A stretch of 64,000 nucleotides of DNA from Shouchella xiaoxiensis (GTDB lineage: Bacteria > Bacillota > Bacilli > Bacillales > Bacillaceae_D): positions 62,001 to 126,000 of the forward strand of contig NZ_JAFBCV010000006.1 of assembly GCF_016907895.1 (NCBI RefSeq), given 5' to 3'. The notes below the pieces were generated by a model that did not search any database, was not told the origin of the DNA, and saw only the letters and a list, made by a program, of their open reading frames with translations. Shown here in pieces: positions 58,930-64,000 of this stretch (positions within the stretch are counted from its first letter, which is position 1; each line of letters begins with the position of its first letter). Position numbers and translations under genes: made by a program.

Positions 58930-60087
58930 ATGAAGCGATGGGGGATCATTGGGCTTAGCGTGATTGTGTTATCGGGCTGTGGCTTTTTTGGAGGAGATGA
59001 GGAGAATGATCAGACGGAGGGGCCAGATTTGCCTACCTCTGATGATTCACTGACGGTTGTGCCACCAGTACCTTCTGAAGAAAACTATTATTCAAGCGTA
59101 TTACGTGATGGAGCATACGTTCATGGTCAGTCACGAGGCTATGGGCTTGATCTTGGGATGAGTCGCAGCGATTTGGACTGGCTTGAGCTTGGTTTAGAGG
59201 ACCTTGCCAAAGAAGCCTTTGACCCAAGTGAGTATTATTTTCAAGAAGGTCAGCATCTAACCAGAGATGTTTTGCGAGACTGGATTCGCAGATACGATGA
59301 GGATTCGAACCCTCAAGGATTGAATCCAGAGCTTGCTAGTGGAAGTGATATGTTTGAACAAATTGAAAATAGTCCATGGGTGTTATCAAATGTGCTTGAA
59401 CACAATTATATGCAGGTTGATGAAAACGGCACGTACACAACAGCAGGGATTGTTATTGGTCTCTCTTTGTACAGTGAGTACGCCTTTACTACGGATGGCC
59501 GCTCAGGCTCCGTAACGCTCTCTGACAATGTGCAAGAACAAGAAGGTATGGCATTCGCCGAAGAAATTGTTAGTCGCATTCGAAACGGTGTAAGTAGCCA
59601 AGATGAAGATGTTAGCAATGTGCCGATTGTAGTTGCCTTGTTTAGTGAAGAGCCAGGAAGTTCCTTAAATGCAGGGCATTTCTTTAAACAAGCTCTATTT
59701 GAACCTGGTGAAGGGGCTTCGTGGGAAGATATTAGCCAGAAACACATTACGTTTCCTTCCTCAGAAGCGAGTAATGAGCACCAAGGAGATGCAGACCGAT
59801 TTGCGCAGCTAGAATCAGATATTCAATCCTTTTTCTCTAATTACGTTGGTGTAGTTGGACGAGCACGTTATGAACAGAATCAGCTTGCTAAATTAACGGT
59901 CGATGTAAATATTCAGTATAAAGGCAAAGCGGAAGTGGTAGCAATCACTCAGTATATTGCATCGCGAGTAGAAGAACATTTTGAACAAATTGCCGTAGAT
60001 GTCCAAGTATCTTCTTTATCAGGGACGCTTGAGAGTATTGTTTCGTACCATCCAAATGCAGACACATTCATTCATATTGTTCAATAA
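58930..60087 (+). CDS. camS: CamS-family lipoprotein (YerH)
   Basis: A 385-residue exported lipoprotein. The signal MKRWGIIGLSVIVLSGC has its lipidated Cys at position 17. The mature part is acidic and has the CamS fold region with SYISGxxYRxxL-like spacing and many serines and glycines. CamS proteins were named for a sex-pheromone peptide (cAM373) released from the signal in some cocci; their cellular role in Bacillus (YerH) is unclear. It ends the pcrB operon. Confidence 0.9.
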   Translation: MKRWGIIGLSVIVLSGCGFFGGDEENDQTEGPDLPTSDDSLTVVPPVPSEENYYSSVLRDGAYVHGQSRGYGLDLGMSRSDLDWLELGLEDLAKEAFDPSEYYFQEGQHLTRDVLRDWIRRYDEDSNPQGLNPELASGSDMFEQIENSPWVLSNVLEHNYMQVDENGTYTTAGIVIGLSLYSEYAFTTDGRSGSVTLSDNVQEQEGMAFAEEIVSRIRNGVSSQDEDVSNVPIVVALFSEEPGSSLNAGHFFKQALFEPGEGASWEDISQKHITFPSSEASNEHQGDADRFAQLESDIQSFFSNYVGVVGRARYEQNQLAKLTVDVNIQYKGKAEVVAITQYIASRVEEHFEQIAVDVQVSSLSGTLESIVSYHPNADTFIHIVQ

Positions 60088-60095
60088 AGAAACAG

Positions 60096-60161
60096 CGAAT
60101 GGTGTTTTGATTGGCCCTGCCAAGTAGACAGGAGTCAATTCAGAATAACCATTCGTTTTTT
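60096..60161 (+). terminator. Terminator after the pcrB-camS operon
   Basis: CGAATGGT (60096-60103) and ACCATTCG (60148-60155) form the outer stem with an inner hairpin CCTG/CAGG region, followed by six T. Confidence 0.7.
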
Positions 60162-60173
60162 AAAATAATAGAC

Positions 60174-60202
60174 TTGTTTTTCACTTAACTATCTGATAAA
60201 TT
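60174..60202 (+). promoter_or_regulatory. Likely promoter of the T-box transcript
   Basis: TTGTTT (60174-60179), 17 bp, TAAATT (60197-60202). It places the transcript start near 60209, just before T-box stem I. Confidence 0.45.
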
Positions 60203-60208
60203 TAAAAA

Positions 60209-60489
60209 CAATAATAAAAGCAATGATGAGACGAGTAAGTAAGAAAGAAGCGTACAGAGACCCTGATAGTGGCTGAGAAAAGGGCACGGACGTCTTACTG
60301 AAAAAAACCTCGGAGCTGCGCATGGGAAATAGAAAGCTGTGGATCATGCGACGAAAGCCCTCGTTAACGGGAGTAGGTATCGCGGAAACCCCGCTGTACC
60401 GGAAGAGGCTCGATTTGTAGGTCGAGTAAAATGAGATGGTACCGCGACGAACAATCGCTCTCAAGACAGTTGTCTTGGGGGCGTTTTTT
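60209..60489 (+). promoter_or_regulatory. T-box riboswitch, apparent lysine (AAA) specifier
   Basis: Stem I starts with AGTA (60234-60237) and a stem AGTAAG/CTTACT; the facing GAA is followed by AAAAA, so the specifier reads AAA (Lys) in any register within the A run. AG-bulge and apical-loop elements (CAGAGACCCTGATAG, GGCTGAGA) are present. The T-box TGGTACCGCG is at 60437-60446; its variable base U predicts a tRNA with discriminator A, which fits tRNA-Lys. The terminator CGCTCTCAAGACA/TGTCTTGGGGGCG (60456-60483) with T6 follows. Confidence 0.9.
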
Positions 60490-60520
60490 GTTTTTAATCT
60501 ACTGAAAAAGGAGACTGTAT

Positions 60521-61111
60521 ATGAAAAATCCCATTTTATTAAATGTACCAGAGGAATTTTTTACAGAAAGACTTTATATTCGCATGCCTCGTCCTGGCGA
60601 TGGGAAAGTTGTCCACGAAGCGATTTGTGCTTCACAGGAAGAGTTAAAGCAATGGCTTTCTTTTGCATCTAAGAATCAATCAGTTGAGGATGTCGAAATA
60701 ATCACCCGTGAGGCACATAGCAAGTTTTTGCTGCGCGAACACTTGCGTTTCTTTGTTTTTCAAAAAAATACGAGAACATTTATTGCGACAATAAGTTTAC
60801 ATAATGCTGATTGGGAAGTACCGAAATTTGAAATTGGCTATTGGGTTGATTCAAGATACAGTGGGCAAGGTTATATCTCGGAAGCCGTGAGAGGGTTAAC
60901 TGAATTTGCATTTAATCAACTGGGAGCCAATCGATTAACCATTCGCTGTGACCCGCGTAACGTGAAGAGCAAAGCTGTTGCTGAGCGAGCAGGGTTTCAA
61001 TTAGAGGGTATTTTAAAAAACGATGAGTGGTCGATTGATGGCACCGTTTTAACAGATACATGCATTTATTCAAAAATACGCGAGTATGCTAAAGAAATTG
61101 AAAGCGATTAG
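60521..61111 (+). CDS. GNAT acetyltransferase under T-box control
   Basis: A 196-residue RimJ/RimL-type acetyltransferase with TERLYIRMPRPGDGKVVHEA near the start, ATISLHNADWEVPKFEIGYW, VDSRYSGQGYISEAVRGLTE (acetyl-CoA loop) and NVKSKAVAERAGFQLEGIL. AAAAAGGAG precedes the ATG. It is the only gene between the T-box terminator and the hairpin at 61135, so it alone would respond to the charging state of the tRNA that the leader senses. Its substrate might be a compound or peptide related to that amino acid; this is a guess. Confidence 0.85.
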   Translation: MKNPILLNVPEEFFTERLYIRMPRPGDGKVVHEAICASQEELKQWLSFASKNQSVEDVEIITREAHSKFLLREHLRFFVFQKNTRTFIATISLHNADWEVPKFEIGYWVDSRYSGQGYISEAVRGLTEFAFNQLGANRLTIRCDPRNVKSKAVAERAGFQLEGILKNDEWSIDGTVLTDTCIYSKIREYAKEIESD

Positions 61112-61133
61112 ACAAAAAACAGATAAACAGAAT

Positions 61134-61262
61134 AAAAAGCGATCAATCCTGGCGGGATCGATCGCTTTTGAGTTTGGTGGCCAACCTAGCGTAAGGAATC
61201 CAGCGGTACAGGATATGTGTGAAGACGCTGGTACGGTGCTTCTCAGAAAAAGGCTGTGGAAC
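61134..61262 (+). repeat. Hairpin with possible fourth, very degenerate repeat copy
   Basis: AAAAGCGATCAATCC (61135-61149) pairs with GGATCGATCGCTTTT (61155-61169), a bidirectional terminator between convergent genes. The following 90 bp keep fragments found after the hairpin of the copy at 6461: AGCGTAAGGA, GTGTGAAGACGCTGG and AAGGCTG. The similarity is weak and could be chance. Confidence 0.35.
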
Positions 61263-61278
61263 AACTAAAGGTTTTCGA

Positions 61279-61932
61279 TCATTCTTTACTCTCACGAACA
61301 TCATCAAGAAGGTTGTAAAGCGTAAACTTCGATATATCAAAAAACTGGCAAACACGATCACCGGCTTTTTTAATTAAAAATGCCCCTTTTTGATCTAAGA
61401 AATGAATCGCTTTTTTTCGGTCCTCTTTATTCATCTGTGCTACAGGTTTGCCTATTTCATTAATGCACTGACTTAAGAGAAAATCGAGCAGTTCATTGAC
61501 ATCACTGACGAAAGCTTCTTCTACTTTTTTAACATCTGGATTAACATCGCTCATGGTCATTTGTTTCATCAGCGACTCAGCCATAATAAAGTTGGAAATA
61601 TCATAATTAATACAGAGACAACCAATCACTTCGTTAGCGGAATTACGAAAATAAATAGAGCTAGAACGAAGAATTTTCCCATCCTGTGTTTGCGTTAAAT
61701 AATTATATCGATCTCCAGCATTCGTTTCACCTTTAATGACTTCTAACCCTAGATTAGTCCCGCTATCACCGACCTTCCTTCCAGTTAAATGACCATTTTC
61801 AATGGCAACAATTGAGCTACCATAATCTTTGGTCAAGTCATGCAAAACGACTTCACATGAATCGCCAAATTGCGCCGCAATCCCTTTAATAATGGGTTTA
61901 AGCAAATCAAGTGAATCTGAAATATGATTCAT
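61279..61932 (-). CDS. YheO/DauR-type transcriptional regulator
   Basis: A 217-residue regulator with an N-terminal YheO-type PAS domain (PIIKGIAAQFGDSCEVVLHDL, GKILRSSSIYFRNSANEVIG, LCINYDIS) and a C-terminal HTH_22 domain (RKKAIHFLDQKGAFLIKKAG, ISKFTLYNLLDD). The same layout is found in DauR, which controls D-arginine use in Pseudomonas. It diverges from a sodium symporter and a D-amino-acid-type PLP enzyme gene, which supports a similar role here. GGAGGTT precedes its ATG. Confidence 0.85.
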   Translation of the reverse strand: MNHISDSLDLLKPIIKGIAAQFGDSCEVVLHDLTKDYGSSIVAIENGHLTGRKVGDSGTNLGLEVIKGETNAGDRYNYLTQTQDGKILRSSSIYFRNSANEVIGCLCINYDISNFIMAESLMKQMTMSDVNPDVKKVEEAFVSDVNELLDFLLSQCINEIGKPVAQMNKEDRKKAIHFLDQKGAFLIKKAGDRVCQFFDISKFTLYNLLDDVRESKE

Positions 61933-61959
61933 AGAAAAACAACCTCCAGCAAAAAGTAA

Positions 61960-61988
61960 TTGACAGAAAAATCTCGCACTAGTAAAAT
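61960..61988 (+). promoter_or_regulatory. Promoter of the symporter/PLP-enzyme operon
   Basis: TTGACA (61960-61965), 17 bp, TAAAAT (61983-61988), about 85 bp before the symporter start and 28 bp from the divergent regulator gene. An AT-rich stretch follows to about 62035, with no clear palindrome. Confidence 0.6.
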
Positions 61989-62074
61989 AAAAAATAATTA
62001 GATATAAATAAAATTAATTTGATATTAAAAAAAGTTATGTGAAGCTCATTATACCATACAAAGGAGTGAGAAAG

Positions 62075-63553
62075 TTGAGTCATCAACTCATTTACTTAAT
62101 CGTTTTTGCATTATTTGCATTATCAATGGTATTCATTAGTGTAATCGTATCAAGAGGCGTAAAAAGTGGGGAAGATTTTCTGATGGGTGGGCGAGGTTTA
62201 TCGGTTCCCCTGCTTGTTGGGACAACCATTGCGACGCTTGTAGGTACTGGCTCGAGTATGGGGGCTGTCAGCTACGCCTTTAATTTCGGCTGGGCGGGTG
62301 CACTTTACGGAGTTGGGGGAGCACTCGGGATCTTTTTACTGCTTATTTTGTTTAGTGACGTAAGAAAGTATAATTTAATGACGTTCTCTGAAGAATTGAG
62401 TTTTTATTATGGTGCAAATCGTATTGTGAAGGGCGTTACTTCTATCCTTTTATACATAGCCTCGATTGGTTGGCTCGGTGCCCACATTATGGGTGGAAGT
62501 TATTATTTAGCGTGGATCACTGGTCTCGATCCAATTCTTTCAAGAATCATTGTAGCATTGGCTTTTGCAATATTCACAATCATCGGTGGCTATATGGCTG
62601 TTGTCTATACAGATACGTTTCAAGCAGTTATCCTTTTTCTCGGCTTTATTATGCTCGCCGTTTTATCAATTAATAAGATTGGCGGAATGGGTGAAGTATC
62701 CAATCAAGTAAACGATGGAATGACAACGTTTCTAGGTTTAGGTGCAGTTGGCTGGTTGCCAGGTATTTCTCTAGCGGTCGTTATAGCTGTAGGTGTGTTA
62801 GCGACACCTTCCTACCGCCACCGCATTTATTCAAGTAGCAATATAAAAACGGTAAAAACAGGTTTTCTAATTACGGGTATATTGTTTGCTCTATTTTCTA
62901 TTCTGCCATCAATCATAGGGATGTCTACATATGCACTTGACCCAACAATTGACGCTGAGTTTGCCTTTCCCTATCTGGTTACAGAAGTCTTTCCTGTTGG
63001 GATTGGGGCGATTATACTCATCTCCGGTTTAAGCGCTACCATTTCTTCAGGAAGTTCCGATTACTTAACGGCGGTGACAATTCTGTTAAGAGATGTTGTT
63101 TATATTGTTACTGGAAAAATGCCTGATAAAAAGAAAATGGTGCTGTATTCCCGACTTGCTCTAGTATTTACGTTATTTATAGCACTAGTTGCCACGCTTG
63201 GAGCAACAGGAATTTTGGATTATATCCAGAACTTTATATCAACAGTCATGACTGGTTTGTTCGTTGCAGCACTGCTTGGTAAGTTTTGGAGCCGCGCAAC
63301 TTGGCAAGGTGGCATCGCTAGTATTTTAGGAGGTTCAGGGACAGCGGTATTCGTTTTGCTGAACGATTCTCTTATTTCAACGTTTGGTAACCCGGTCCTT
63401 CCGTCATTAGGAGCTGCCCTCGTTGCAGGCGTCATTGTCAGTTTAATCACACCGAGAAACCAAGTAACAGATGAAGAAGCATTGCGAATTCTCGATAAAG
63501 AGAGATCGATTATGGATGAAGGAACAACCGATCCACTAAAAAATATTAGCTGA
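62075..63553 (+). CDS. Sodium:solute symporter family transporter
   Basis: A 492-residue SSS-family (LeuT-fold) transporter with about thirteen helices. Family segments include SGEDFLMGGRGLSVPLLVGT, GTGSSMGAVSYAFNFGWAGAL, VVYTDTFQAVILFLGF (sodium-site helix 5 region) and SGLSATISSGSSDYLTAVT (helix 8, sodium-site serines). The TTG at 62075 has AAAGGAG at a normal distance; the longer frame starting in the upstream region is unsupported. By context it would import an amino acid for the next enzyme. Confidence 0.87.
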   Translation: MSHQLIYLIVFALFALSMVFISVIVSRGVKSGEDFLMGGRGLSVPLLVGTTIATLVGTGSSMGAVSYAFNFGWAGALYGVGGALGIFLLLILFSDVRKYNLMTFSEELSFYYGANRIVKGVTSILLYIASIGWLGAHIMGGSYYLAWITGLDPILSRIIVALAFAIFTIIGGYMAVVYTDTFQAVILFLGFIMLAVLSINKIGGMGEVSNQVNDGMTTFLGLGAVGWLPGISLAVVIAVGVLATPSYRHRIYSSSNIKTVKTGFLITGILFALFSILPSIIGMSTYALDPTIDAEFAFPYLVTEVFPVGIGAIILISGLSATISSGSSDYLTAVTILLRDVVYIVTGKMPDKKKMVLYSRLALVFTLFIALVATLGATGILDYIQNFISTVMTGLFVAALLGKFWSRATWQGGIASILGGSGTAVFVLLNDSLISTFGNPVLPSLGAALVAGVIVSLITPRNQVTDEEALRILDKERSIMDEGTTDPLKNIS

Positions 63554-63566
63554 CAGGAGAGACAGT

Positions 63567-64000
63567 ATGGATACCCCTTATATAAAGATTGACGAAGAAA
63601 TTGCTCGAGCCAATATTGCACGCATGCAAGCGATCGCTAATCAGAAAGGTGTCCAGTTGAGACCCCACATTAAAACCCATAAAAGTCCGGAAATTGCTAA
63701 TTGGCAATTAGAAGCAGGGGCGATTGGGGTTACGGTTGCAAAAGTTTCTGAAGCAGAAGTGATGATAAAGCAGGGGATAACGAATCTATTCATTGCTTAT
63801 CCGATCGTCACAAAAACAAAAATTAAAAGAGTACTAGAATTGAATACGAAGAGTGAGCTGATCGTAGCTGTAGACAGTGAGGTTGGAGCGCAGCTTCTAT
63901 CAGAAATGGCGCGAGAGGCAGGACAAACAGTGACGGTGCGACTAGAGGTCGATACGGGCTTAAGACGAACCGGAGTGAGACTAGATCGACTATCAAGCGT
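63567..64000 (+). CDS. DSD1/D-threonine-aldolase-type PLP enzyme (3' end outside window)
   Basis: The first 144 codons of a fold-type III PLP enzyme related to D-serine dehydratase DSD1 and D-threonine aldolase. It starts MDTPYIKIDEEIARANIARM, with the PLP-lysine segment LRPHIKTHKSPEIANWQLEA, then GAIGVTVAKVSEAEVM and a TVRLEVDTGLRRTGVR strand. AGGAGA precedes the ATG, 13 bp after the symporter gene. It probably degrades a D-hydroxy-amino acid taken up by that symporter. The reading frame runs off the window. Confidence 0.85.
   Translation, partial: MDTPYIKIDEEIARANIARMQAIANQKGVQLRPHIKTHKSPEIANWQLEAGAIGVTVAKVSEAEVMIKQGITNLFIAYPIVTKTKIKRVLELNTKSELIVAVDSEVGAQLLSEMAREAGQTVTVRLEVDTGLRRTGVRLDRLSS

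Noticed and set aside
60189-60464. 91-residue minus-strand frame over the T-box leader
   Set aside because: The sequence is fully explained by T-box structure on the plus strand.

Overview
The window reads as chromosomal DNA of a low-to-mid GC Firmicute of the family Bacillaceae. Ribosome binding sites are strong (AGGAGG type), several genes start with TTG or GTG, and the proteins resemble Bacillus subtilis families throughout. The exported proteins are acidic, there is a glycine-betaine OpuA system, and several loci are unlike B. subtilis. An alkaliphilic or halotolerant bacillus of the Shouchella/Alkalihalobacillus type is my best guess; this is inference from gene content, not a database result.

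Layout. 1-5060: the 3' end of a YheH-type ABC exporter, an APH-fold phosphotransferase and a CitS/CitT-type two-component pair. 5059-7998: a YkvI-like permease, the NETI-motif gene that precedes purE in Bacillus, a divergent repeat copy, a GNAT acetyltransferase and a CPBP membrane protein. 8075-21122: the complete purine operon purEKBCSQLFMNHD behind a two-box PurR operator, a guanine-type purine riboswitch and an intrinsic terminator. 21173-26482: a membrane protein of unknown function, then the glyoxylate shunt (malate synthase G and isocitrate lyase, facing each other), both with a shared inverted-repeat motif over their promoters, and a tiny YhfH-like zinc protein. 26638-33278: an M20 peptidase, a GNAT and a five-gene sensor/regulator/ABC-2 exporter set laid out like the linearmycin-resistance lnrJKLMN (yfiJKLMN) locus. 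33304-38632: two inverted copies of a structured ~250-275 bp repeat bracket an NlpC/P60-like protein, a GbsR/OpcR-type repressor and the opuA betaine operon.

39083-43474 has a YerA-like amidohydrolase, YerC and adenine deaminase. 43473-50160 has a penicillin acylase, an aldose-epimerase-like protein, small zinc and membrane proteins, HMG-CoA lyase and a MATE exporter. 50304-53269 is a Fur-box-preceded siderophore permease operon lacking its binding protein. It is followed by what looks like a Fur-controlled small RNA (about 53433-53511), the most interesting non-coding signal here. 53933-60087 is the conserved pcrB-pcrA-ligA-camS block. 60209-60489 is a T-box leader with an apparent AAA (lysine) specifier in front of an acetyltransferase gene. 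61279-64000 looks like a D-amino-acid locus: a YheO/DauR-type regulator diverging from a sodium:solute symporter and a DSD1/D-threonine-aldolase-type PLP enzyme cut by the window end.

The backbone (yebG-purE...D, yerA, yerC, pcrB-pcrA-ligA-yerH) follows the B. subtilis gene order, and the rest looks like accessory material placed between those anchors. I saw no tRNA, rRNA, CRISPR array, prophage or transposase gene.
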